A DNA stretch of 64,000 bases from VYDC01 sp963667515. Its GTDB lineage: Bacteria; Chloroflexota; Dehalococcoidia; UBA2979. Position numbers and translations under genes: made by a program. The DNA lies in contig CAXXXY010000008.1 in assembly GCA_963667515.2 (NCBI GenBank), positions 248,001 through 312,000 of the forward strand. The letters run 5' to 3'. The notes under the pieces are model-generated. The model saw only the letters and a list, made by a program, of their open reading frames with translations. It was not told the DNA's origin and ran no database searches. Positions 7,765 through 16,444 of this stretch are shown one piece after another (positions within the stretch are counted from its first letter, which is position 1; every line of letters starts with the position of its first letter).

Positions 7765-8706
7765 GTGCGGATCGCGATCTTCGTCGGGCCGATCCCGGAG
7801 CCCGGCGCCACGCTGGAGCGGCGCGTCGCGCGCATCGTGCAGGCGGAGCGCGACGGCTTCGGCGGCTACTGGCTCGCGGGCGCGGGGCTCGACCCGCTCG
7901 TCGTGTTCGCGCTCGCCGGCCGCGAGACGAGCCGCATCGAGCTCGGCACGGCCGTGGTGCAGGCGTTCACACGCCACCCGCTGCCGCTCGCACAGCAGGC
8001 GCTGACGGTGCAGCTCGCGATAGGCGGCCGGCTGGCGCTGGGCGTCGGCCCCTCGCACGCGGTCGCGATGGAGCGGCTCGGCATCTCCTACGCGCGCTCG
8101 GCGGCGCGCATGCGCGAGCACCTGCTCGTGTTGCGCCAGCTGCTCAGCGAGGGCCGCGCCGACTTCGACGGCGAGCACTACACCGCGCACGCAGCGCTGG
8201 GCCTGCCCGTGGGCGAGGGCGGCGCCGCGCCCGTGCCGCTGCTCACCTCGGCGCTCGCGCCGCGGATGCTCGCGGTCGCGGGCGAGGTGGCCGACGGCAC
8301 GGCGACGTGGATGGCGGGCCCGCGCACCCTCGAGGAGCAGGTCACGCCGCTTATCACGGAAGCGGCGCGCGCCGCGGGCCGACCGGCGCCGCGCATCCTC
8401 GCGGGGGTGGGCGTCGCCGTGACGGACGGCAGCGCCGAGGCCACGGCCGCCGCCCGCGCGGAGGCCCAGCGCCACTTCGGCAACTTCCCCTCGCTCCCCG
8501 CCTACGCGCGCGTGATCGAGCGCGAGGGCGCGGCGAGCCCCGGCGAGATCGCCGTGATCGGCTCGGCGGCCGAGGTGCGCGCGGGGCTGCAGCAGCTGAT
8601 CGACGCGGGCGCGACCGAGGTGCTCGCGGCCGTCATCCCGTTCGGCGACGACGCGGAGGCGTCCCGCCGCCACACGGAGCAGGCGCTGGCGGGGATGCTC
8701 GGCTAG
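7765..8706 (+). CDS. LLM-class flavin/F420-dependent oxidoreductase
   Basis: A 313-residue TIM-barrel protein of the luciferase-like monooxygenase class. The strand start MRIAIFVGPIPEPG, the helix LERRVARIVQAERDGFGGYW, the TAVVQAFTRHPL strand-turn and GGRLALGVGPSHAVAMERLG are typical of actinobacterial and Chloroflexota F420-type members. Reaction and substrate are unknown. GTG start at 7765 after GGAAGAGGG. It is followed in 37 bp by an SDR gene on the same strand and may be cotranscribed. Confidence 0.85.
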   Translation: MRIAIFVGPIPEPGATLERRVARIVQAERDGFGGYWLAGAGLDPLVVFALAGRETSRIELGTAVVQAFTRHPLPLAQQALTVQLAIGGRLALGVGPSHAVAMERLGISYARSAARMREHLLVLRQLLSEGRADFDGEHYTAHAALGLPVGEGGAAPVPLLTSALAPRMLAVAGEVADGTATWMAGPRTLEEQVTPLITEAARAAGRPAPRILAGVGVAVTDGSAEATAAARAEAQRHFGNFPSLPAYARVIEREGAASPGEIAVIGSAAEVRAGLQQLIDAGATEVLAAVIPFGDDAEASRRHTEQALAGMLG

Positions 8707-8743
8707 CGGCGCTCGCCGTCTGAGCCGCGGGGGAGGGGCTTCG

Positions 8744-9532
8744 ATGCAGCAGCTCGAGGGTCGCGTCGCGGTCGTGACGGGCGCGGCGCGCGGGATGGGC
8801 CGCGCGCTGGCGGAGCGCTTCGCGCGCGAGGGCATGTGCGTCGTGCTCGCCGACGTCGATCGCGAGCGCCTCGACGCGACCGAGGCCGCGATCCGCGAGG
8901 CGGGCGGCACGGTGCTGTCGGTCCCCACCGACATGACGGAGGCGGAGCAGGTGCAGGCACTCGCCCGCCGCGCCTTCGAGGAGTGGGGCGGCGTGCACGT
9001 GCTCTGCAACAACGCGGGCGGGGGCGCCACGCGCGGCGCGATCTGGGAGATCCCGCTCGACCGCTGGCGCTGGGTGATGGAGCTGAACTTCTCGAGCGTG
9101 CTGCACGGCGTGCACGCCTTCGTCCCACCGATGATCGAGGGCGGCGAGGAGGGGCACATCGTCAACACCGCCTCGGGCGTGGTGCTGGGCACGAAGCCGT
9201 GGCAGAGCCCGTACAACGCGTCCAAGCACGCCGTCGTCGGCCTCACCGAGACGCTGCACCACGAGCTGCTGAAGGCGGGCGCGCCGATCCGCGTCTCGCT
9301 GCTCTGCCCCGGCTTCGTGCAGACGCGCGAGCCGACGAGGGAGGCGGAGGCCGAGCAGCTGCGCGGCGCCATGCAGCCCGACGAGGTGGCGGAGCAGGTG
9401 GTGCAGGCGATCCGCGGCGAGGAGTTCTACGTGCTGACGCACCCGGAGGCGCTGCGCGAGCGCGCCCGCGTCCGCGCCGAGGACATCGCGCTGGGCCGCA
9501 ACCCGACGCGCGCGCCGGGCGTGCTCAGCTAG
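8744..9532 (+). CDS. Short-chain dehydrogenase/reductase (SDR)
   Basis: A 262-residue classical SDR. TGAARGMGRALA is the TGxxxGxG nucleotide-binding motif, ADVDRERL follows the second strand, NNAGGGA is the NNAG motif, the Ser lies in NTASGVVLG, and YNASKH supplies the catalytic Tyr and Lys. Asp after the second strand suggests NAD(H) preference. The substrate is unknown. It lies just downstream of the LLM oxidoreductase. Confidence 0.92.
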   Translation: MQQLEGRVAVVTGAARGMGRALAERFAREGMCVVLADVDRERLDATEAAIREAGGTVLSVPTDMTEAEQVQALARRAFEEWGGVHVLCNNAGGGATRGAIWEIPLDRWRWVMELNFSSVLHGVHAFVPPMIEGGEEGHIVNTASGVVLGTKPWQSPYNASKHAVVGLTETLHHELLKAGAPIRVSLLCPGFVQTREPTREAEAEQLRGAMQPDEVAEQVVQAIRGEEFYVLTHPEALRERARVRAEDIALGRNPTRAPGVLS

Positions 9533-9538
9533 CCCCGC

Positions 9539-9880
9539 TCACTCCCCACCGGCGCCGGCTGCGTCAGAGGCGTCCGCGGGGGGCGTCCGGCCGCGCAGCA
9601 GCCGCCGCTGCGCCCCGGCGGCGGCCAGCGCCGTGTCGGCCTCGGCGAACGCGGTCGAGGCGAGCCACGCCTCGGCGGCGGCCTCGCTCGCCCACGCCGA
9701 GGTCAGCGCCAGCGAGCGCCGCGAGAGCCAGCGGTGCATCCACAGGCAGCCCGGCGCCCCGCGCGAGGCGCGGTCGAGCCGGCGCACGCGCCACAGCGCG
9801 CGTGGCAGCGACCGCATCCGCGGGAGGTGCCACGCCGCGATCAGCAGCAGCGCCGGTGCCGGCTCGCTCGCGTCGGCCAT
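9539..9880 (-). CDS. Small protein, possible dimeric alpha/beta-barrel (monooxygenase-like)
   Basis: A 113-residue protein. WHLPRMRSLPRALWRVRRLD, GCLWMHRWLSRRSLALTSAW and AAEAWLASTAFAEA resemble small ABM/spheroidene-monooxygenase-like ferredoxin-fold proteins, but the match is only by pattern. ATG at 9880 follows GGAGG. It converges tail-to-tail with the SDR (6-bp gap) and is divergent from the MFS gene. Function unknown. Confidence 0.6.
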   Translation of the reverse strand: MADASEPAPALLLIAAWHLPRMRSLPRALWRVRRLDRASRGAPGCLWMHRWLSRRSLALTSAWASEAAAEAWLASTAFAEADTALAAAGAQRRLLRGRTPPADASDAAGAGGE

Positions 9881-10063
9881 TGTGCCTCCGCGGCGATGAT
9901 GCACGCGGGGAGCGCGGCGGGCACGGGGCTCGCGCGCCGTGCCGCGCCCCGTCCGCGGCCCGGGACCCCGAGGAGCGCGCCTCCATCGGAGGCGGCCGTG
10001 GCGCGCCGCCAAGCGTGCGCCGCCGCGGCCGGCCGCCGCCCCAGGCCTGCCGGCAGCGGCTGC

Positions 10064-10069
10064 TAGACT
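10064..10069 (+). promoter_or_regulatory. Possible -10 box of a nearly leaderless mRNA
   Basis: TAGACT followed by CGCGCCAG and directly by the ATG of the MFS gene at 10078. Transcription starting 6-8 bases after the hexamer would give an mRNA with almost no leader. There is no Shine-Dalgarno sequence before this ATG, which fits leaderless translation. No -35 is seen. Confidence 0.35.
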
Positions 10070-10077
10070 CGCGCCAG

Positions 10078-11442
10078 ATGTCGAGCGCTGTGACGCCGAG
10101 CGGCGAGGGTCCGCCGGGCACGCCTCCGGGCGCCGGCCAGGGCGGGGCCCACGACGGGGTCGCGTCGCTCCGGCTGGTGCTCGCGAACCCCGGCTTCCGG
10201 CGCGTCTGGGCCACGGGCGCGCTCGCCTCGGCGATGCGCTGGCTCGATCTGCTGGTGCTGGGCGTCTTCGTCTTCGACCTCACGGGCTCGGCGTTCCAGG
10301 TCGCGCTGCTCTTCTTCTTCCGCATGGCGCCGCGCCTGCTGCTGGCGCTGCCGCTGGGGACGCTCTCCGACCGCGTGTCGAGGCAGCTGATGCTGGTGGT
10401 CACCTTCGCGGCGCTGTCCGTGATCTCGGCGGCGCTCGGTGCGCTCGTGCTCTCGGGGCAGGTCGAGTACTGGCACCTGCTGATCGGCACCTTCCTCACC
10501 GGCATCTTCTGGACCACCGAGTTCCCCGTGCGTCGCGCGATGATCGGCGACGTGGTGCCGCGCGAGCTGGTCGGGCGCGCCTTCGCGATCGACATCGGCA
10601 CGAGCGCCGTGGCGCGCATGGTGGGCCCGCTCACCGGCGGGGCGCTGCTGCAGGCGATCGGCGCGGAGGCCGCCTTCTTCACGCAGGCCGTGGTGTTCGC
10701 GCTCGCGACGGCGCTGATCGCCTCGCTGCACTACACGCCGCCGGCCCGCCTCGGGCCGCCCGCCTCGGCGATGGCGGAGCTGCTCGAGGGCCTGCGCTAC
10801 CTCCGCGCGCGGCAGCTGCTGATCGGCGGGCTGCTCGTCTCGCTGCTGATGAATCTCTTCGGCTTCCCCTACACCGCCATGGTGCCGGTGATCGGGAAGG
10901 AGACGCTGGGCGCCGATCCGCTGGGCGTCGGGTTGCTGCAGTCCGCCGAGGGGCTGGGGGCGCTGATCGGCGCGACGCTGATCGCGACGCTGGCGCCGAC
11001 CCGCGTCTACTCGCGCATGTACGTGCTAGGCACCGGGCTCTTCCTGGTGATGGTGCTCGCCTTCTCGGGCTCGACGGCCTACGGGCTCTCGGTCGCGCTG
11101 CTGTTCGTCGCGGGCTTCGGGATGGCGGCCTACACCGCGATGCAGGTGACGCTGATGGTGGCGGGCTCGGCGCCGGAGATGCGCGGGCGCGTGATGGGCG
11201 CCGTCTCGCTGTCGCTGGGCGGCAACCCGATCGGCGCGCTCAATGTCGGGATCCTCGCGGGGGCGCTCGGGGCGCCGATCGCGACGGCGATCATGGCCGT
11301 GGAGGGCCTCGTCGTGCTGGGGCTAATCGCGCTGCGCTACCGGCCTCTGCGCCAGCCGTTCGCGCTCCACGACGAGGCGGACTCGGTCCTCTCGGCGCCA
11401 CCTGCCTCCGAGCTGCCCGTGGGCACGCGCGTCGAGGACTGA
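10078..11442 (+). CDS. MFS transporter (MFS_3 / exporter type)
   Basis: A 454-residue polytopic membrane protein. After a ~35-residue hydrophilic start come about 12 hydrophobic segments, beginning at LANPGFRRVWATGALASAMR. The A-like loop LPLGTLSDRVSRQL is typical of MFS exporters of the enterobactin-exporter-like group, as are TTEFPVRRAMIGDVVP and MGAVSLSLGGNPIGA in the second half. The substrate is unknown. It is monocistronic by position. Confidence 0.85.
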   Translation: MSSAVTPSGEGPPGTPPGAGQGGAHDGVASLRLVLANPGFRRVWATGALASAMRWLDLLVLGVFVFDLTGSAFQVALLFFFRMAPRLLLALPLGTLSDRVSRQLMLVVTFAALSVISAALGALVLSGQVEYWHLLIGTFLTGIFWTTEFPVRRAMIGDVVPRELVGRAFAIDIGTSAVARMVGPLTGGALLQAIGAEAAFFTQAVVFALATALIASLHYTPPARLGPPASAMAELLEGLRYLRARQLLIGGLLVSLLMNLFGFPYTAMVPVIGKETLGADPLGVGLLQSAEGLGALIGATLIATLAPTRVYSRMYVLGTGLFLVMVLAFSGSTAYGLSVALLFVAGFGMAAYTAMQVTLMVAGSAPEMRGRVMGAVSLSLGGNPIGALNVGILAGALGAPIATAIMAVEGLVVLGLIALRYRPLRQPFALHDEADSVLSAPPASELPVGTRVED

Positions 11443-11480
11443 CGCGGCCGCCTGGCGCCGGGCGCGGCCGTCCCGGCGCG

Positions 11481-11888
11481 CTACGCCCCGTCGCGCGACG
11501 TAGTCGCCTCGCCGGTGAGGGCGTCGAGGCGCCGGAGGAGCGCGCCCGCGCCCACGACCTCCGCGCCGAGGGCCCGCACGCGCTCGCGCAGGGCGCGGTC
11601 CGAGGTGACGACGCGCAGGCTCGTCGGATCGGCGTCCGCGGCGACGAGCTCGACGATGCGGTCGTCGGCGGCGTCGGGTCCGCGGCGCGAGGCGTAGAGC
11701 ACGAGTGGCGGGCCGTGCTCGCCCTCGGGCAGCCCCTCGACCGGCCGGCCGTCGACGACGACCGTGAGTTCGAGCGCCTTCTCGGCATCGGCGAGCGCGC
11801 GCAGCGATGCGACGAGTCGGCGCGTGGCGCCCGCGCGGTCGCGCCACCACCCCGTGGGGCGGCTGCCGATCACGTTCATCGCGTCCAC
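11481..11888 (-). CDS. NYN-domain (YacP/Rae1-like) putative nuclease
   Basis: A 135-residue protein starting VDAMNVIGSRPTGWWRDR, with later DDRIVELV and VVTSDRALRERVRALGAEV. These are the acidic-residue motifs of PIN-like NYN/YacP domains; Bacillus Rae1 (YacP) cleaves mRNA on the ribosome. The start codon is uncertain: a GTG at 11888 is the nearest canonical start, but IERWI upstream of it looks conserved, so translation may begin a few codons earlier. Divergent from the CaiB gene at 12078. Confidence 0.75.
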   Translation of the reverse strand: MDAMNVIGSRPTGWWRDRAGATRRLVASLRALADAEKALELTVVVDGRPVEGLPEGEHGPPLVLYASRRGPDAADDRIVELVAADADPTSLRVVTSDRALRERVRALGAEVVGAGALLRRLDALTGEATTSRDGA

Positions 11889-12077
11889 GATCCATCGCTC
11901 GATGGCTATCCCTTCGGTGGCAGCCGCTGCACCGTCCCCGCGCCTCGCGCAGCGCGCCCGTGGCCTCGGCGCTCGCGACCCCGAGACGCGGCTGCCGCCT
12001 CGCCCCGTATGATGCGCCGCATCGGCCGGCCGGCGCGCCCGTGACGGGCGTGCGCGGCGAGGAGCAGCGGGGGAGCG

Positions 12078-13415
12078 GTGGCAGCGACCACAAGCGGCGA
12101 GGGGGAACCGGGCGCCGAGCCGGGCGCGCCCGCGCGGCCCAGTCCGAACCCCCACGGGTCGAGCGGAACGCTCGCGCTCGCGCGTGCGTGGGAGCCGCCG
12201 CCGTGGGAGCGGCTCACCGTGGTGCAGGTGGGCGACGACACCGCCGCTGCCTTCGCGGGGCGGCTCTTCGTGGAGCTGGGCTGCCGCGTGATCCTCGTCG
12301 AACGGCCGGGCGAGCGCGCCGAGCGCGAGGCGGGCTCCCCCGAGAGCGGCGCCGAGGTCGGTCGCTCCTCGACCTTCACCTACCTCAACTGGGCCAAGCA
12401 GGGCGTGACGCTCGACTACGCGCGCGAGGAGGGCGTGGCGCTGCTGGCTCGGCTCGCGAGGCGCGCCGACGTGCTGATCCGCCCGCCGCTCCCTGGCGCG
12501 ATGGACGAGCACTGGCGCGGCCTCGACATCGACGGCGCGCGCGAGGCGGGGCTGGTCGAGCTCGTGATCTCGCCGTTCGGCGAGCCGGGGCCGGACGCCG
12601 GCCCCTACGCCGATCCGGACGGGCCCTGGCAGGCCGACGCGGGCGCCGCCCTGGCGCTGGCGGGGATACCCTACACCACCGGCGACCCCGCGAAGCCGCC
12701 GCTGCTGACGCAGCCCGAGGTCGCCGCCCACGCCACGGCCGTGGAGGCGTTCATGAGCGTGCTCGCGGCGCTGCACTGGCGGATGCGGACGGGGCGCGGC
12801 AGCCACATCGACCTGTCGATGCACGACGCGGCCGTCGCCTTCGACGAGTACAACCTCGTGCTGCCGGCCACGGTCGGAGTGGTGCGGCAGCGCTTCTACT
12901 CGCGAATCATCCAGGGTTACCCCAGCGACATCTTCGAGTGCCGCGACGGCTGGCTGGTGGTGCTGGGCAGCTTCAACTTCCACGAGATGTCGCTGCTGAT
13001 CGGCCGTCCCGAGCTGCTCGACGACCCGCTCTTCGCCGACCGCAACTACCGCACGGCGCACTGGCCGGAGCTGCATGCGCTGCTGGCGTCGTGGTTCATC
13101 GAGCAGAACCGTGACGAGGTGGTGGCGCGCGCGCAGGAGCTGCGGCTGATGGTCTCGGCGGTGGTGCGAGTCGGCGAGCTGGCGGAGCACCCGCATGTGC
13201 GGGCGCGCGAGGGGGTGCGGCACGAGCGCGACGCGCTGGGCGATGTGGCGCTCGTGGCGCCGCCGTTCCGCCTCGCCTCGTGGCGGCCGCGGCACGAGCC
13301 GGCGCCCGCCGAGGGCGAGCACACCGTGCAGATCCTCGGTGCGGTCGCGAGCGAGGAGCGCGCCGAGGCCGAGGGTGCCGAGGCTCGCGCGAGGCAGGGC
13401 GGGGCGGCGCGATGA
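12078..13415 (+). CDS. CaiB/BaiF (family III) CoA-transferase, first of a pair
   Basis: A 445-residue CoA-transferase homologue. VVQVGDDTAAAFAGRLFVEL then GCRVILVERPG correspond to the CoA-binding N-terminus, FTYLNWAKQGVTLD to the next motif, and RTGRGSHIDLSMHDAAV to the long central helix. The ~30-residue Pro/Gly-rich N-terminal extension is unusual. The GTG start follows GGGGGAGCG. The ATG of the next CoA-transferase overlaps its stop (ATGA), so the two are probably translated together and may form a heteromer or use related substrates. Confidence 0.85.
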   Translation: MAATTSGEGEPGAEPGAPARPSPNPHGSSGTLALARAWEPPPWERLTVVQVGDDTAAAFAGRLFVELGCRVILVERPGERAEREAGSPESGAEVGRSSTFTYLNWAKQGVTLDYAREEGVALLARLARRADVLIRPPLPGAMDEHWRGLDIDGAREAGLVELVISPFGEPGPDAGPYADPDGPWQADAGAALALAGIPYTTGDPAKPPLLTQPEVAAHATAVEAFMSVLAALHWRMRTGRGSHIDLSMHDAAVAFDEYNLVLPATVGVVRQRFYSRIIQGYPSDIFECRDGWLVVLGSFNFHEMSLLIGRPELLDDPLFADRNYRTAHWPELHALLASWFIEQNRDEVVARAQELRLMVSAVVRVGELAEHPHVRAREGVRHERDALGDVALVAPPFRLASWRPRHEPAPAEGEHTVQILGAVASEERAEAEGAEARARQGGAAR

Positions 13416-14830
13416 GCGCGCCCGAGCGCCCGCTGGAGGGCCTGCGCGTCCTGGACTTCTCGCACATCTGGGCGGGGCCGATCTGCGCGCGCATCCTCGG
13501 CGACCTCGGCGCCGACGTGATCAAGATCGAGGGCCCCGGCCGCTACGACGGGATGCGCAACCTCTTCCTGATGGCGAACGACACCGACGACGACTACTGG
13601 AACCGCTCGGGCTTCTTCCAGAACCGCAACCAGAACAAGCGTGGCGTCGCCGTCGACCTCACGACGGAGGAGGGGCGTGAGCTGATCCGCGGGCTGGTGC
13701 CGCACGCCGACGTGGTGGTGGAGAACTTCACCCCGCGCGTGATGCCCGCGTTCGGCCTGGGCTACGATCGGCTCGCCGAGCTGAACCCCGGCATTGTGAT
13801 GATCTCGATGTCGGGCTACGGCGCCACCGGGCCGTACTCCCGCTTCGGCGCGATCGGGCTCTCGCTGGACGGCTCGACGGGGCTCTCGGCGTCGAACGGG
13901 CACCCCGGCGACCGCCCGGAGAAGAGCGGCAGCGCCTTCCTCGACCCGTTCGGTGGCGTCTCGGGCGCAGCGGCCGTGATGGCCGCGCTGCTCGAGCGCG
14001 AGCGCACGAGCCGCGGCCAGTTCATCGACCTCTCGCAGCACGAGGGCGGCATCAACTTTGTGGGCGGCTACGTCGTGGAGCACGGGCGCTCCGGACGCGA
14101 GCCGGAGCGCCGCGGCAGCCGCAGCGACCGCCTCGCGCCGCAGGGGATCTACCCCTGCGACGGCGACGAGGAGTGGATCTACCTCTCGGTGCGCGACGAG
14201 GCCGGCTGGCGCGCGCTGTGCGAGGAGCTGGGCGCCCCTGCACTCGCCGAGGAGCCGGGCTTCGGCTCGGCGGCGGAGCGGCTGGCGCGGCACGACGCGC
14301 TCGACGAGCGGCTGGCCGAGCGCACGCGGCTGCGCGAGAAGCGCGAGCTGATGGCGGCGCTGCAGCGGCGCGGCGTGATCGCGGGCGCGCTGCTCGACGG
14401 CGCCGAGGTGCTCAACGACCCGCACCTCGCCGCGCGCGACACCTTCGAGTCGATCGACGTGGGCACGCCGCCGCGGCCCTACCCCAGCCAGCGCGCGCTC
14501 CCCGCGCGCTTCGACGACTTCGCGCCGCGCCCGGCCGGCCCCGCGCCGCGCCTGGGCGAGCACAACGGCGAGGTGTTCGGCGGGCTGCTGGGCCTCGACG
14601 AGTCGGATCTCGCGCGGCTGGCGGCGGACGGCGTGATCGGGACCGAGCCGCGCTTCGCGATCCCGGTGGATGAGCAGCGCGACATCATTCGCTACCCGCT
14701 GGCGATGTGGGTGGGGCTGGGCTCGGTGCGCTGGCTGGCGCCCGACGGCAGCCACGGCCTCGCGCCGGGCGAGCCCCAGCCCGCCGAGGCCCAGCCCACC
14801 GACGCCCAGCCCGAGAGCGCGGGATCGTGA
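13412..14830 (+). CDS. CaiB/BaiF (family III) CoA-transferase, second of a pair
   Basis: A 472-residue family member with a complete N-terminal signature: LEGLRVLDFSHIWAGPICAR, LGDLGADVIKIEGPGRYDGM, NQNKRGVAVDLTTEEG, VVENFTPRV and SGYGATGPYSRFG. It overlaps the preceding gene by 4 bp. Formyl-CoA transferase (Frc) belongs here; together with the lyase at 5898-7562 it could activate a hydroxy-acid as the CoA ester, but this link is inferred. The C-terminal tail is a low-complexity repeat of AQP/AEAQPT. Confidence 0.88.
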   Translation: MSAPERPLEGLRVLDFSHIWAGPICARILGDLGADVIKIEGPGRYDGMRNLFLMANDTDDDYWNRSGFFQNRNQNKRGVAVDLTTEEGRELIRGLVPHADVVVENFTPRVMPAFGLGYDRLAELNPGIVMISMSGYGATGPYSRFGAIGLSLDGSTGLSASNGHPGDRPEKSGSAFLDPFGGVSGAAAVMAALLERERTSRGQFIDLSQHEGGINFVGGYVVEHGRSGREPERRGSRSDRLAPQGIYPCDGDEEWIYLSVRDEAGWRALCEELGAPALAEEPGFGSAAERLARHDALDERLAERTRLREKRELMAALQRRGVIAGALLDGAEVLNDPHLAARDTFESIDVGTPPRPYPSQRALPARFDDFAPRPAGPAPRLGEHNGEVFGGLLGLDESDLARLAADGVIGTEPRFAIPVDEQRDIIRYPLAMWVGLGSVRWLAPDGSHGLAPGEPQPAEAQPTDAQPESAGS

Positions 14831-14852
14831 TCGCGACGTGGAAGGCGGCGAG

Positions 14853-15386
14853 ATGGCCGAGCTGAGCGCGTTTCACCTGGGGCGCTGGATCGAGGAGCAC
14901 CGCGATCAGCTGCGCCCGCCCGTGAACAACGCGGTGCTGTTGGAGGACACGGAGTTCCTCGTCGTGATCGCGGGCGGTCCCAACGCGCGCACCGACTACC
15001 ACGACGGCGCCGCCGAGGAGTACTTCCACCAGCTCGAGGGGGACATGGTGCTGCGGGTGATGGAGGACGGCCGACCGCGCGACGTGCCGATCCGCGAGGG
15101 CGAGGTGCTGCTGCTGCCGTCGCGCGTGCCGCACTCCCCGCAGCGGCCCGCCGGCAGCGTCGGCCTGGTGGTCGAGCGGGTGCGCCGTCCCGGCGAGCTC
15201 GACGCCTTCGAGTGGTACTGCGAGCGTTGCCACACGCGCGTCTATCGCCGCGAGCTGGAGCTGCGCGACCTGGTGCGCGACATCCCGCCGGTGTTCGAGG
15301 AGTACTACGACACCGTGGCGCAGGGGAGCTGCCCGGCCTGCGGCGAGCCCAACCCCCGCCGGCCGGAGACGCCGCCGGCCGGCTAG
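14853..15386 (+). CDS. nbaC: 3-hydroxyanthranilate 3,4-dioxygenase
   Basis: A 177-residue cupin that opens 3-hydroxyanthranilate to aminocarboxymuconate semialdehyde (kynurenine pathway and 2-nitrobenzoate degradation). NNAVLLEDTEFLVVIAGGPN and DYHDGAAEEYFHQLEGDM hold the first His and the Glu of the Fe(II) site; SRVPHSPQRP holds the second His. The C-terminal CERC and CPAC pairs form the second, rubredoxin-like iron site of bacterial enzymes. No kynureninase or other nba gene is in view. It is 22 bp after the CaiB pair, so cotranscription is likely. Its stop TAG lies in the CTAG used by IS copy 3. Confidence 0.92.
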   Translation: MAELSAFHLGRWIEEHRDQLRPPVNNAVLLEDTEFLVVIAGGPNARTDYHDGAAEEYFHQLEGDMVLRVMEDGRPRDVPIREGEVLLLPSRVPHSPQRPAGSVGLVVERVRRPGELDAFEWYCERCHTRVYRRELELRDLVRDIPPVFEEYYDTVAQGSCPACGEPNPRRPETPPAG

Positions 15387-15387
15387 C

Positions 15388-16443
15388 TGTAGTTCCCACG
15401 TAGGTTGTTGACAGGATGAGGGGCCTCGCCCGCTGCTGTGTGTGACAGCACGGCAGTAGCGAGGAGAGGACACCCTCATGGCCCATCGTAACGCGCGGCT
15501 GACGCCGCTGACCCGACTCGAGCTCGTGCGGGAAGTGGACGCCGGCTGGCCCCAGGCTGAGGTCGCTCGCCACTTCCGCGTCTCCCGCCACACCGTTGCC
15601 AAGTGGCTGGGGCGCTTCCGGGCGGAGGGAGCGGCAGGGCTCGAGGACCGCAGCTCCGCCCCGCGCGCGCATCCCCGGCGCACGCCGCCCGAGCTGGAGC
15701 GACGCATCTGCGCCGTGCGACGCACGCAGGGATTCGGGCCGCATCGCATCCAGTGGGCGCTCGGGGTCGCCCGCTCCACGGTCTACGCCGTGCTGCGGCG
15801 CCGCGGCCTCAACCGGCTCGACCGCCTGCACCGCGTCACCCGGGAGCCGGTCCGCTACGAGCACGACGCCCCCGGCGACCTGCTGCATCTCGACGTGAAG
15901 AAGCTCGGGCGCGTCCCCGAGGGCGGCGGCAAGCGAATGGCGCCTGGCTTCGCCGAGACGCGCTCCGGGCCGCATTCGCGGCGTTCGCTGGGGCTGGAGT
16001 ACCTACACGTCGCCGTCGACGACCACAGCCGTTACGCCTACGTCTCCGTCCTGCCCGACGAGCGTGGCGCGAGCTGCGCCGCCTTCCTCGAGCAGGCGCT
16101 CGCGGCCTTCCGCCGGCGTGGCGTGCGCGTGCGCGTGCGCCGGGTCCTGACCGACAACGCGAAGGCCTACACCGTCGCCCGCAGCTTCCACGGCGCCGCC
16201 GCTGCCGCAGACGTGCGGCTGTCGCACACGCGGCCCTACCGCCCGCAGACGAACGGCAAAGCCGAGCGTTTCATCCAGATCCTGCAGAACGAGTGGGCCT
16301 ACGCCCGCCCCTACCGCTCCAACGCCGAGCGGCTGCGCCAGCTCCCACGCTGGCTCTACCGCTACAATCACCGCCGACCGCACGGCGGCGTCGGCGGGGC
16401 CGTCCCCGCCTCCCGCCTGTGAACAACCTTCCTGGGTAGTACA
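15388..16443 (+). mobile_element. IS481-type insertion sequence, copy 3 (complete)
   Basis: A 1056-bp element, nearly identical to copy 2 but with one extra GTGCGC unit. The flanks GCTAGC (15382-15387) and CCTAGC (16444-16449) look like a 6-bp NCTAGN target duplication with one mismatch. Before insertion one CTAG would have held the stop codons of both the dioxygenase gene (plus) and recQ (minus), so duplication left each gene with an intact stop. Confidence 0.95.
15478..16422 (+). CDS. IS481-family transposase (copy 3)
   Basis: A 314-residue transposase with helix-turn-helix and DDE core (LLHLDVKKLG, VLTDNAKAY, TNGKAERF). It keeps the Gly beside the catalytic KAE motif and has two extra residues (RRGVRVRVRR) from a GTGCGC repeat expansion. 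It is probably the active version in this window. Confidence 0.95.
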   Translation: MAHRNARLTPLTRLELVREVDAGWPQAEVARHFRVSRHTVAKWLGRFRAEGAAGLEDRSSAPRAHPRRTPPELERRICAVRRTQGFGPHRIQWALGVARSTVYAVLRRRGLNRLDRLHRVTREPVRYEHDAPGDLLHLDVKKLGRVPEGGGKRMAPGFAETRSGPHSRRSLGLEYLHVAVDDHSRYAYVSVLPDERGASCAAFLEQALAAFRRRGVRVRVRRVLTDNAKAYTVARSFHGAAAAADVRLSHTRPYRPQTNGKAERFIQILQNEWAYARPYRSNAERLRQLPRWLYRYNHRRPHGGVGGAVPASRL

Positions 16444-16444
16444 C

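Noticed and set aside
4461..8723. A 1420-codon open frame on the plus strand opposite the acyl-CoA dehydrogenase and ThDP genes
   Set aside because: It is the antisense shadow of two well-recognised genes in very GC-rich DNA; its product is Arg/Ala/Gly-rich without any domain.
12011..12023. GATGCGCCGCATC palindrome as an operator before the CaiB pair
   Set aside because: Short, GC-rich and without a second site or regulator gene; similar palindromes arise often at this base composition.
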